Origin: Paenibacillus algorifonticola
GTDB lineage: Bacteria; Bacillota; Bacilli; Paenibacillales; Paenibacillaceae
Length of the DNA: 64,000 bases
Direction: 5' to 3'
Assembly (NCBI RefSeq): GCF_000971975.1
Contig: NZ_LAQO01000030.1
Coordinates: forward strand, 1 to 64,000
The notes under the pieces are model-generated. The model did not search any database. It worked only from the letters and a program-made list of their open reading frames with translations, and was not told the origin of the DNA. Each line of letters starts with the position of its first letter. Position 1 is the stretch's first letter. Positions 1 to 8,700 of this stretch are shown here, piece by piece. A program made the position numbers and the translations under genes.

Positions 1-1
1 T

Positions 2-196
2 TATCTCGAAAAATTATTTTCAGAATATTCACTTTTAATGTTTGCTAAAGGTTTATGCAACGCTAGTGACCACACCATTGAAAAACAAAAGTCAATTTTA
101 CACATAGAATTTTTTCCTGATAAAAATAATCGATTTTCAGATTTAATTTCAAGATTTAGGGCTGTGTTTTATCGTCCATCCCATTTTTCGATCTAA
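2..196 (+). CDS. 3' end of an unidentified cargo gene (partial)
   Basis: An open frame enters from the left edge and runs 64 codons to a TAA at 194-196. The residues look like a genuine protein C-terminus, mixing hydrophobic stretches (SLLMFAKG, LHIEFFPD) with charged ones. It is on the opposite strand to the rest of the cargo and converges on the caspase-like gene. I do not recognise the family from this fragment. The gene belongs to the Tn7-like cargo by position. Confidence 0.5.
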   Translation, partial: YLEKLFSEYSLLMFAKGLCNASDHTIEKQKSILHIEFFPDKNNRFSDLISRFRAVFYRPSHFSI

Positions 197-401
197 CAAG
201 TGAAACTTTAAATCGTTTAATGTAAAAATATTTATGCGGGAAGTTGTTCTTAACATGAACACTGTCCGAAACAATAAAGCTGTAAGTGACGGCACACGAA
301 ATTAAATATCTGCATTCGAGCACATTGTCTGGAATTAAGCAGGATAAGTTCAAAAAACCAAAAAAAATTAATAATTATCTACAGTCGGAGTTAAATAAAG
401 A

Positions 402-1106
402 TCATGAAATAAACCTTAAATCTTTGTCTCCAAGAACAGTGATACTATCTGCTGTTTGTTTAACAGAAATAGCACCATCTGTTAGTATTCTAAAGTTTTG
501 TACTCCTCCTAATCGATTAATAATTCGTTCTCCAATTTCTTTATTCAAATAATATTTCATTTGTTTAGCAAATTGATCGAATGTAAGATCACGTTTAAAC
601 GCTCTTTCAATTACATCATAGAATACTTTTGAATAAACATCTGATATAAAAACATGGGCCTGTTTCTCTTCTTGAGATAAGCAATCTAATAATGCTTCTG
701 GAATATCTCTATTGATTCTATCTGAGAATCCAAAATAAACTTTACACCCATTTTCAACTGCCTTTTCCCCTAAGCTATCTAATCCTTCCATAGCAGTATA
801 GCAAGCGAATACAAGTACTTTTTTATTTTTAAAGTAATCTAGATGCTCTTTTCCTATAAATATTTCCTTTCTATGAATTTCTACATCGTAATCATTTGCA
901 AATTTATGGAATGTGGCATGGTAATAACCATGAGAAAAAATAAAAATTATGTCAGCTTCCTTGACTTTCCTTAAATTATACATTCTATCATCATCTATTG
1001 CCATTTCCACGAAATGATTGACTGCAAGTTTCTTTTCAAGTCTCTCAGTAAATGCTGAATTTCTTTTGATTTTTTCATCAAAACTTCGATAAAAAACTAT
1101 ATTCAT
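402..1106 (-). CDS. caspase/CHAT-like putative cysteine protease, cargo operon gene 4
   Basis: A 234-residue protein with the caspase-fold signature: a hydrophobic strand ending in Ser-His-Gly (His about residue 59), then a second strand ending in Ala-Cys-Tyr-Thr (Cys about 102), followed by a helix and a strand typical of CHAT domains. His and Cys would form the catalytic dyad. No transmembrane segment or extra domain is visible. The start is placed at ATG 1106, behind AAGGAG; a longer frame to 1142 runs back through this ribosome site. It is last in an operon behind a receiver-domain gene (stop at 1132) and a GHKL kinase-like gene. I infer that it is the effector, a protease switched on by the upstream signalling pair. 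Assignment rests on motif pattern only. Confidence 0.7.
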   Translation of the reverse strand: MNIVFYRSFDEKIKRNSAFTERLEKKLAVNHFVEMAIDDDRMYNLRKVKEADIIFIFSHGYYHATFHKFANDYDVEIHRKEIFIGKEHLDYFKNKKVLVFACYTAMEGLDSLGEKAVENGCKVYFGFSDRINRDIPEALLDCLSQEEKQAHVFISDVYSKVFYDVIERAFKRDLTFDQFAKQMKYYLNKEIGERIINRLGGVQNFRILTDGAISVKQTADSITVLGDKDLRFIS

Positions 1107-1131
1107 TAATGAATGACTCCTTATGTTTGAA

Positions 1132-1767
1132 CTACATTTCAAATTTTGAAAGTGAGGTTAGTATAATCTCAAATAATTGTTTTCTAAATTTTTCGGCGAC
1201 TTGCCCTCCCATTTTAAACTCATATAGCAAGTCTTCTAGAGCAATATCTCCATCCTTCAAGTTATACTTTATATCCATTCCTTCGTAATCTCTTACCATT
1301 TTCTCAAGAGAAACCATAATAACATCAAGTTCTTGTATTGCTTCTTTAATATAATCATAAACTTTATTTGAATCATTTTTAAAGACTACCCTAAAGATAT
1401 TTAATTCATTTATAATTTGAAAAAAATCATATTTACTAAAAGGAATTTTATCAGGTTCTTCTAGATCAAAGTTTGCAGAGTAAAAAATAATTTTGGTTCT
1501 TTTATTGAATTTTCGATATTTTTTTATTAATTCAAATCCTTCTTTTTTTAGATCTAATTGCTCATTTCTAGAACCATTAAAATTGCAATCAAACAATACG
1601 ATATCATAAGGTTTTTCAACCTTAAAATTTTCAACGTTATTCATATACTCAATATTTACAATAATACCTTCTGCATCTAGTTCACTTTGAATAGCCTCGA
1701 AGTACCCCTTAATTTGACTCTCATCATCTATCACTAAAATATCATACTCTATAACGATAAAAATCAA
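1132..1767 (-). CDS. stand-alone receiver-domain response regulator, cargo operon gene 3
   Basis: A 211-residue protein whose N-terminal half is a CheY-like receiver. An acidic pocket lies in ILVIDDES (about residues 10-17), the phosphoacceptor Asp is in DIVLFDCNF (near residue 60), a Ser follows in IIFYSA, and a Lys sits in the VVFKN strand. The C-terminal ~80 residues are helical (AIQELDVIMVSLEKMV onward) with no recognisable DNA-binding or enzyme domain. The output is therefore probably protein-protein contact, plausibly with the caspase-like neighbour. The frame overlaps the stop of the upstream kinase-like gene. The first possible start is a TTG at 1767, with GGGAG directly adjacent, so the exact start is uncertain and translation is probably coupled. 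Confidence 0.8.
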   Translation of the reverse strand: MIFIVIEYDILVIDDESQIKGYFEAIQSELDAEGIIVNIEYMNNVENFKVEKPYDIVLFDCNFNGSRNEQLDLKKEGFELIKKYRKFNKRTKIIFYSANFDLEEPDKIPFSKYDFFQIINELNIFRVVFKNDSNKVYDYIKEAIQELDVIMVSLEKMVRDYEGMDIKYNLKDGDIALEDLLYEFKMGGQVAEKFRKQLFEIILTSLSKFEM

Positions 1768-3923
1768 CTCCCAAATACAGGTAATTTTATCAAGAAGCAG
1801 GCCCCACTCTCATTTTCGGGAAAAGAACAAACTTGTATATCACCATTGTGTTCTTGGATAATATCTAGGGAGGTTGCTAAACCAATTCCATTTCCCCCTG
1901 TACTAGTAAAACCTACATTAAAAATAAATGGAGCGTCTTCATCTTTTATTCCAAATCCATTATCCTGAATGTATACTTCCAGAATGTTATCCACTTTATA
2001 GGTTGATATATTTATCTCTTTATTATCTTTGTCAATCATTGCTTTTACAGCATTATTGAAAAAGTTATCGAACACAATTTTTATTGATTCTTTATTGCAG
2101 TTTACTCTTTGAAAAACATCATTGAACTGTGTAGTGATTTTTATATTATTCATATTTTTATAGGATTGATTTTCTTCAATTGATTCTAGAATTATATCAG
2201 TAAATATCTCTGGATGTTTGTTGAGCTTTGATGTAGATGCTTTTCTTAATGCACCATTTAATAGTTTATTGATTGACTTTAATGTATTTTTGATTGTATC
2301 CTGATTAAAATTGATATTTTGTCTCTCAGCCTGTTTCATGATACTCATTAACTGAGCATCTAAAATTGCAGTTTTATTCTTAATTGTATGTAAGAGCTCG
2401 TATAAAATTCCTTCAGTTCCACTTATGCGTTGAAACACTTTTATTTTCTTACTCAATTCTAAATTAGCTTTCTTTACTTCATCATAATCTTTTTGAATCT
2501 TTTTATTATTTTGCTCAATAAGTTTTATAATTGTTCGAGCTTCTTGTTTCGGAATATTTGCTTTAGAAAGGACTTCAACAACTTCTGTTTTAAATTGCTC
2601 GGCGCTTGCCTTCCCTTCTTTTGTTTTAAAATCAATAATGTTACCTTGTTTTTCAGCAGAATCTTTGATCTTATTAAAAATGTAACTTTGAAGTAAATTG
2701 ATACATTTCCAAATAAATTCTTTAAATTCTCCAAATTCTTTTGTGTCCTCTACCAAACCTAAGCGATTCGTAGCATCTTTAAGACCGTAATTCTCCATAT
2801 TTGAAATTTGCACATATCCAACAATATCCCTTGTACCTAAACTTCTAAATACTGCTTGTGCATGCATGTTGTCGATCCCTAGCCAGTCATTCTCCGCTTC
2901 TCCATAAGGGAATACCCTAAAATTATCTCGAAAAACCTTTATATTGCCGTATTCCCTCGTAGATAACCCGGTTCTCTTACTAAATGCTATTTTAGCTGCC
3001 CGATCCATGTAGACAATTTTAAACTGAACCGGACCAAATGTAGGAGATGGCATCAATAGTTCTTTTGGCATTTCGAATTGATTATCAACAAGAGTATACT
3101 CAAGCAAACCTTCTTTATTTATTGCCCCAGTTATGTAAGTATGTGTGTATTCGAATGCGTCATTTAAAATCTTTTCCCTCCGTGAATTTAAGCCAACTAT
3201 AATGCTAAAATTGCTTTGCTCCTGGGAAAATGGTGAGATAAACTTTTTTAATTGTTTTTTCAAACTTTCAATTTCCTTAATACTCCACTCATCTCTTAAA
3301 TCATCAATATTAAGTGTTAAACCTGACTCCTGCCGATGTTTAAGTTGCTCAACTGAGTACTCATGTCCTACATCTTGAAGAAGTGTTGAATGATCATCAT
3401 ACTTCTCCCAATCAAAAATAACTGTTGTTTTTTCATTTCCTTGGTTGTTAACACTGACAAGCTTTAGTTTGGCTCCTAGTTTATCCGCTCCAAATCTGCC
3501 AATTCCTTTCTCCCCATTTAAAATTCTTTTTATCATGTTATCCACATTAATATCTGGTATTTCTATGGTTCGTTTTAATTCTTTATGAACTACACCAATT
3601 TCCATCCAATATTTCTTAACCTCATCAAAAGACATTCCATGACCATTATCTGAAATTACAATACTGGTTTTCTGCGAACTAACTATAGTATCACCACTAA
3701 TTTTTTTGTCATTAATGTAAAACTCATTGATACCATTCTTATTTTGTCGCACCTCATATTCAGTTATATTAAAAAAGTTGACCTCCACTTTTCTGGCCCC
3801 GGCATCATAAGAGTTCTTAATTAACTCAAAAAAAGCAATTGTATTATTAGTGATTAGTTCTCTACCTATCAACTTTTCCAATTTAGAATTTGTTCGGAAT
3901 TTTAATTGGAGCTCACTTTGCAT
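1764..3923 (-). CDS. dual GHKL-ATPase sensor kinase-like protein, cargo operon gene 2
   Basis: A 719-residue soluble protein with two GHKL ATP-binding modules. The N-terminal one is Hsp90/MORC-like: N-box ELIKNSYDAGA (33-43), G1 DNGHGM (92-97), G2 GEKGIGRFGADKLG (137-150). The C-terminal one is histidine-kinase-like: N-box FDNFFNNAVKAM (about 618-629), G1 DNGFGI (654-659), G2 GGNGIGLA (about 676-683). Between them a coiled-coil region leads into LLHTIKNKTAIL, where His (about 512) sits in an H-box-like context. No membrane segment is visible, so any signal is cytoplasmic. I infer that the first ATPase senses and the second phosphorylates the adjacent receiver protein. It starts 16 bp after the methyltransferase stop. 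Confidence 0.85.
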   Translation of the reverse strand: MQSELQLKFRTNSKLEKLIGRELITNNTIAFFELIKNSYDAGARKVEVNFFNITEYEVRQNKNGINEFYINDKKISGDTIVSSQKTSIVISDNGHGMSFDEVKKYWMEIGVVHKELKRTIEIPDINVDNMIKRILNGEKGIGRFGADKLGAKLKLVSVNNQGNEKTTVIFDWEKYDDHSTLLQDVGHEYSVEQLKHRQESGLTLNIDDLRDEWSIKEIESLKKQLKKFISPFSQEQSNFSIIVGLNSRREKILNDAFEYTHTYITGAINKEGLLEYTLVDNQFEMPKELLMPSPTFGPVQFKIVYMDRAAKIAFSKRTGLSTREYGNIKVFRDNFRVFPYGEAENDWLGIDNMHAQAVFRSLGTRDIVGYVQISNMENYGLKDATNRLGLVEDTKEFGEFKEFIWKCINLLQSYIFNKIKDSAEKQGNIIDFKTKEGKASAEQFKTEVVEVLSKANIPKQEARTIIKLIEQNNKKIQKDYDEVKKANLELSKKIKVFQRISGTEGILYELLHTIKNKTAILDAQLMSIMKQAERQNINFNQDTIKNTLKSINKLLNGALRKASTSKLNKHPEIFTDIILESIEENQSYKNMNNIKITTQFNDVFQRVNCNKESIKIVFDNFFNNAVKAMIDKDNKEINISTYKVDNILEVYIQDNGFGIKDEDAPFIFNVGFTSTGGNGIGLATSLDIIQEHNGDIQVCSFPENESGACFLIKLPVFGS

Positions 3924-3939
3924 GAAGTACCTCCATCAT

Positions 3940-5181
3940 TTATTTTTTCGAATTATTTACAGTCCTTATTAAAGCCTTTCTTATTTCAATAGCAATTGCT
4001 CTAGCAAACAATGGCGGAACTGCATTTCCAACTTGAGTATATTGTGGTGTTTCTAGCTTTCTTCTTACCCCACCTGTAGTTCTCTTCCCTAAAAATTCAA
4101 AACTATCATCAAATGATTGTAGCCTAGCTAACTCTCTAACTGTAAGTATCCTTGAATTACCTTTTTCATAATGAACTATATCATCAGGTAATGTTAAGAC
4201 AGTCGGAGCTACATCGTTAATGTGTAACTTTGTACATCTATATTTCTTAGTTTTAAGTTCTTTATATTGCTTTTTATCGAGTCGTTTTAAAAGTTCTCCA
4301 ATGCTTTCACCAGACTTCAATAAGCTAAACCTTCGTTCTGTTCTATTTTGATGCTTAGCAGCCTTGTGATTTTTTAGCGAATGTGCCATAATCGTTTGAC
4401 CATTTATGTTTGGTGTAATGCCTTGTCGTAGTTGCTTTTGATAATTTGTCACAATAAAATTTTCGTTATATTTGTCACTTTCCTTACCATTAGTTAAAAA
4501 ACTCAAATCAGAGATCGCTTCATAAACTGTTATTACTTCTGATTTTTTTCCAGGAAACTCTGGGGGAGAAACTAAATCAACTTTTTTATTTTTATATTTC
4601 TTAATCCGGTGACCAAAAAAAATAACCCTTGGTCTATTTTGTGGAACACCATAATTTTTCGCATTTAATTGCTCAAATCTAACCTCATAACCTATTTTAT
4701 AAGCTTCCTCTCTGATAATTTGAGTAACAAAATGATTCTCATAAACTCTACCAGAAAGACCAACGAATTCAGAAAATTTATAGGATAAAATGCCTTCTAC
4801 ATTCTCCATAACAAAATATTTAGGTTTTACTAATTTTATTATTTTCAAGAATTCAAGAAACAAAAAATTTCTAAAATCATTTTCATCTCTTTTTCCAGTT
4901 AAACTAAAGCCTTGGCACGGAGGCCCACCCACAACTACAGAGATTTCATTACCATTTAAAAATTCTTTAAGTTTTTTTGGTTTAGCTAAATTTTTTATAT
5001 CCCCCTGATAGAATTTCAAGTCTGAATAGCCTAATTGTTTATGCCTATTTTGATAGGTCAATGCTGCCTCAGCACTAAAATCGCACGCGTTGGGAATTTT
5101 AAATCCAGCTTGAAGGAATCCCTCTGCCATCCCACCAGCTCCAGAAAATAAATCAAGTACATTATATATTTGCCCACTCAT
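3940..5181 (-). CDS. DNA C5-cytosine methyltransferase, cargo operon gene 1
   Basis: A 413-residue Dcm-type enzyme transferring methyl from S-adenosylmethionine to cytosine C5. Motifs are in order: I (DLFSGAGGMAEGF, near residue 11), IV with the catalytic Cys (GGPPCQGFS), VI (FVMENVEG), VIII (QNRPRVIFFG) and X (QVGNAVPP, near the C-terminus). Length is normal for the family. No cognate restriction nuclease is adjacent. The same-strand downstream genes are the GHKL protein, the receiver and the caspase-like protein, with spacing or overlap typical of one operon. It could protect self DNA while the downstream genes act on invaders, or silence that system. The recognition sequence cannot be read from this. 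Confidence 0.93.
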   Translation of the reverse strand: MSGQIYNVLDLFSGAGGMAEGFLQAGFKIPNACDFSAEAALTYQNRHKQLGYSDLKFYQGDIKNLAKPKKLKEFLNGNEISVVVGGPPCQGFSLTGKRDENDFRNFLFLEFLKIIKLVKPKYFVMENVEGILSYKFSEFVGLSGRVYENHFVTQIIREEAYKIGYEVRFEQLNAKNYGVPQNRPRVIFFGHRIKKYKNKKVDLVSPPEFPGKKSEVITVYEAISDLSFLTNGKESDKYNENFIVTNYQKQLRQGITPNINGQTIMAHSLKNHKAAKHQNRTERRFSLLKSGESIGELLKRLDKKQYKELKTKKYRCTKLHINDVAPTVLTLPDDIVHYEKGNSRILTVRELARLQSFDDSFEFLGKRTTGGVRRKLETPQYTQVGNAVPPLFARAIAIEIRKALIRTVNNSKK

Positions 5182-5326
5182 TAGCTTTCACCTATTCTAT
5201 GTTTTTGAACCAGGATAACACAATTGAGACTATTTGACCAGGAGGAAAATCCTGTATCCCTTCTCATTTTACATGAGATTGTAATGACCTACCACAACTT
5301 ATTTATTATTTCAAATATTTAATTCA

Positions 5327-6934
5327 TTAGTAGGTACTATTGTGTAAACGAATGGCCCATTCTCTAATAGAATCATTATTATAATGCTTTACCTTTCGAA
5401 TGCTCATATCGCTAAACCTACTAAGAATAGTTTGATCCCAATGTCCACCCTTCTGAACAAGCCCATCAAGAAGCAGCTTAATGTTAGTCTCAATACTCTT
5501 GAGCGAGGACTGTGGAGTTGGACGAAGAATCAAAGTAGAAATCGACCACTCATCCGGTCTAGCAATCTCGACTAAATATGTGATTGATTTTGCATTTACA
5601 ATCTGAACAACTGCACAGGTTCGACGAGTACCATTAGGACATACAGAGAACTTTTTGCCAGAAGGAATACGTAAAATTGACATACTGATCTTCAAAGAAT
5701 ACGTTTCCTTTAGAAGCTGTATCATTTTAAAAAAGGCTTCCAAGCCTATAGCCTCTGTAATCGGTATTGTCTCCAGAGTCTGAAAATCAATAGGCGGCGT
5801 ATCTCCTCCAACAATCGAGTCTTGTGTACTCACTTCCTTTGCTGCTCCAATGTTTTTTCCGCCTCTGCCCAATTTTACAATAATGTCTTTTCCCTTATTT
5901 GAACGCTTAACATGTTTCCTTCTAGTTTTTATTATCGGGGAATTAGAGAAGCGCATAAATGTAGGCGGCGCTTCCAGTACATCCTGATTCCTATCTTCTT
6001 TCGCATTGTCACTGTCCTCATTCAAGATATAGTTAGCATTAGCTCTTGGAGTTAACCTGACTTTCTTTTCACCAAAATTGATCTCGTGCATTTTCTTAGA
6101 TGGATGCCAAAATAGGATGCGTTCATGCGGATGTTTAAAGCCGCTAAAACCAATGATCTCTTTAACCAGAATGTAATCAATGAATTTCTCTCCACGAATA
6201 TACATTTCAATTGGCCCGATAGGAGATAGGTTCACGTTAAGGGGAATACCTTTTTTGAACGGCACATTAGGATTTAGCGGCGAGTCCTGTATTGCCTGAC
6301 TAAACATATTTTGATACACAGAATCCCACATGGAATGTATATCTGCATCCATATAAATCCATGAAAGATGCTGTGCATTACTTTCTGTCGCTAAATTAGC
6401 CGGTACACGCAAGCTCATATCAAAATGAAGTGTTCCTTGGCTTACATCGCTTTTATCAATCAGCATTTCCAGTCCATGAGGCTGAAGCAACTGAGTAGCC
6501 AGAGTTTTTGAATTAATAAAGAGAGCTCTAACAAATTCAATTACTGGTATACAGTAAGTCAGATTATTCACTTTAAATTGAATGACCTTCTGTAATCCCA
6601 GTTCAGGATTTTTACCAAAATCAATCAATCGCCTCGGCAGCTTAAAGCCATTCGTAATAGTTCCACTACTCATATCATCAATAGTAAGCCTATATGACGA
6701 TCCACTTAAAGGCTTTATCGGATCAAACTTGCCATTTGCATAGACTTGACCAATGCGCATATAAGGTACTGTGCCCCATGCGTATGAAACAAGCTTAATA
6801 ACCATTGAGGCTGAACGGAAAGCTGCCTTGATGCGCCAATTCCCTTTGTAATCCATGTAGGGTGAACCAAACCAGAGCAATTCTACTTCCTCGTTCTCTC
6901 GGAACGGCCAAGACCTTAATGTTAATGAAGCCAT
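5327..6934 (-). CDS. tnsE: Tn7-like transposition protein TnsE
   Basis: A 535-residue protein close in length to Tn7 TnsE (about 538). Several stretches align with what I recall of Tn7 TnsE: an early GNWRIKAAFR segment, CIPVIEFVRALF, ILVKEIIGF, and an acidic linker ending in APPTFMRFS before a basic patch (KTRRKHVKRS). TnsE directs Tn7 into replicating conjugal plasmids, using DNA with recessed 3' ends and the sliding clamp. It is last in the tns operon; its start overlaps the tnsD stop by 13 bp. Its presence means the element probably keeps both target pathways, chromosomal through TnsD and plasmid through TnsE. Confidence 0.85.
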   Translation of the reverse strand: MASLTLRSWPFRENEEVELLWFGSPYMDYKGNWRIKAAFRSASMVIKLVSYAWGTVPYMRIGQVYANGKFDPIKPLSGSSYRLTIDDMSSGTITNGFKLPRRLIDFGKNPELGLQKVIQFKVNNLTYCIPVIEFVRALFINSKTLATQLLQPHGLEMLIDKSDVSQGTLHFDMSLRVPANLATESNAQHLSWIYMDADIHSMWDSVYQNMFSQAIQDSPLNPNVPFKKGIPLNVNLSPIGPIEMYIRGEKFIDYILVKEIIGFSGFKHPHERILFWHPSKKMHEINFGEKKVRLTPRANANYILNEDSDNAKEDRNQDVLEAPPTFMRFSNSPIIKTRRKHVKRSNKGKDIIVKLGRGGKNIGAAKEVSTQDSIVGGDTPPIDFQTLETIPITEAIGLEAFFKMIQLLKETYSLKISMSILRIPSGKKFSVCPNGTRRTCAVVQIVNAKSITYLVEIARPDEWSISTLILRPTPQSSLKSIETNIKLLLDGLVQKGGHWDQTILSRFSDMSIRKVKHYNNDSIREWAIRLHNSTY

Positions 6935-8688
6935 TGTGTCACCTCAGTAGTTGTAAATGGGTATTTAACGATGTTTTGTCCAATACAGAGATTAATTTCG
7001 TCTTCCACCTCTGAAGAAAATCCTGGTCGAAGTCCAGCTTTTTTGATAAGCTTCCATCTGTTTAAAGGCCCTTTATCATTCATCTGTTCAGCAGCCCATC
7101 TTACTCTTCGACATTGAAACTGCGCTACACTTTCAAGATAATTGGATAAAATCAGCATAGTGACCGGAAGCCTATCTCCATGCTTTTCAAGCAAACTTAA
7201 TTTATCGATTCGTTTACCTACTGTAACGATTCGGATTCTAGTAGGTTTACAACCATTGTCTCTCAGCATTTCCTTACATGCTTCTTCAACCCGCCAACTT
7301 AATTCCAAATCACGCTGTTCCCAATTGACGCGAGCCCGTACATTTTCTTTGGGCTTATTTGAACGTGCTGGTTTTTTCTTCGCCGCTGACACCTTTATAC
7401 TTGGTTCGTGCGCAACTATTTCTTTACCGGCATATTTGATGACTGTATTCGTATCAACACCAAGTATGCCCGCTGTAGAACGGTAGGAAAGGCCCGATTT
7501 TAGACAATCCTGAAGCTTTTGTAGCCAGATAGAGCCAAATGATTTAATACGCCCCCTATGAAACTTATCAGTATCTGTCTGATCCGGTCCTCTTCTTGAG
7601 TATGCGAACCCACAACTACAGCGAAACGTCCCCACTGGGCGCCCAGTATCTGAGCAGCGAGTAATTTGACACTGTGTAACGACGGGCTTTTCAAAGTGCT
7701 CAGCAGCCTTGTTTAAGCAGGGCCAAGGCCCATGGCCAAACGGGGCATATTCTAAGATCGACTGTTTCAAAAATTCCTTAAATGATCCATATAGAAACCC
7801 AAAGAGAAGCATTTGACGTAGGGGATGAACCGTATATCTCATTGATCTTGTTGCAGAAGCTAACCAAGTATGATCATTTTGCTTCAGGGCACTTTCTAGC
7901 ATGTCTAATAACCCTTGTCCATAGAAGGCTACAAACTGCTCCTCCAAATTCCTTTGTCTTATACATAATCCAGCCGTTACAAGCCCCTTTTCTGACAAAC
8001 GTGGAAGCAGCAAATGTTTGCAGTTATATAGAGCAGGCTGCTCTTTCATCTGCATAAGAAAATGGATATCCATACCCATCCTCAAAAGCCGATCAAAAGT
8101 TTTTGCAGACAAACCTTCAGCAATCGCTTTTGAATGAAACATGCTTTTAGATATGGGAAGTACTGTGAGCCCGTGCCTATCTGAAATGGGATAGGTAATT
8201 TGATGAAGAATGAGATGGTGTATTGGACATATCCATACTCCTGGTAGTTGATGTGTACGATGCCAATAGGGCTCACCATATTGCTTGATATCATCCTCGT
8301 AACAAGTATGACAAAAGTGCAATTCTTTGCTTCTTTCAATAGTGCTAGCTGTAATTCCGACTAAAACGTGAATGCCAGAGCCATTTGAGCTTTTCATTAA
8401 CTGCCGTAATTGCAGGGCCCGATCCTTTGGTAAGAAAGGAGCATAAAACGGGAAGAAGGTGTGTTCATTAATCCAATGATCTGCTGTGATCTCCTTAACA
8501 ATGTTTCTCTGCGACAATATATCAAGATGACTCGGTAAATCGATCGTCGGAATAACATTCTCCGTACCATACACATCTTTTAGTGTCCATTTCGGACTCG
8601 TATTGTTGGATCTCAGGTGATATCGAGTAACGACACTGTACTGAAGCTCATCAGGGTACGGGATGGGCAGCTCACACCGCTCGTTCAT
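6922..8688 (-). CDS. tnsD: Tn7-like target selector TnsD (TniQ family)
   Basis: A 588-residue TniQ-family protein. The N-terminal half has a zinc-finger pattern, CHTCYEDD followed by the PGVWICPIHH signature. A second Cys-rich patch (CQITRCSDTGRPVGTFRCSC) lies mid-protein, and a resolvase-like helix-turn-helix (STAGILGVDTNTVIKYAG) follows. TnsD binds the conserved 3' coding end of glmS and recruits TnsC, which fits the position of this element just downstream of glmS. It is somewhat longer than Tn7 TnsD (about 508). It is 12 bp downstream of tnsC and overlaps tnsE. Confidence 0.92.
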   Translation of the reverse strand: MNERCELPIPYPDELQYSVVTRYHLRSNNTSPKWTLKDVYGTENVIPTIDLPSHLDILSQRNIVKEITADHWINEHTFFPFYAPFLPKDRALQLRQLMKSSNGSGIHVLVGITASTIERSKELHFCHTCYEDDIKQYGEPYWHRTHQLPGVWICPIHHLILHQITYPISDRHGLTVLPISKSMFHSKAIAEGLSAKTFDRLLRMGMDIHFLMQMKEQPALYNCKHLLLPRLSEKGLVTAGLCIRQRNLEEQFVAFYGQGLLDMLESALKQNDHTWLASATRSMRYTVHPLRQMLLFGFLYGSFKEFLKQSILEYAPFGHGPWPCLNKAAEHFEKPVVTQCQITRCSDTGRPVGTFRCSCGFAYSRRGPDQTDTDKFHRGRIKSFGSIWLQKLQDCLKSGLSYRSTAGILGVDTNTVIKYAGKEIVAHEPSIKVSAAKKKPARSNKPKENVRARVNWEQRDLELSWRVEEACKEMLRDNGCKPTRIRIVTVGKRIDKLSLLEKHGDRLPVTMLILSNYLESVAQFQCRRVRWAAEQMNDKGPLNRWKLIKKAGLRPGFSSEVEDEINLCIGQNIVKYPFTTTEVTQWLH

Positions 8689-8700
8689 TCGCTCACAACC

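Noticed and set aside
156-353. 65-codon minus-strand reading frame in the Tn7 cargo
   Set aside because: Overlaps the convincing 3' end of a plus-strand gene and has no ribosome site or protein-like pattern.
1-1000. Left end of the Tn7-like element inside the window
   Set aside because: No copy of the AGTCTAATACTTT repeat or its complement was seen there.
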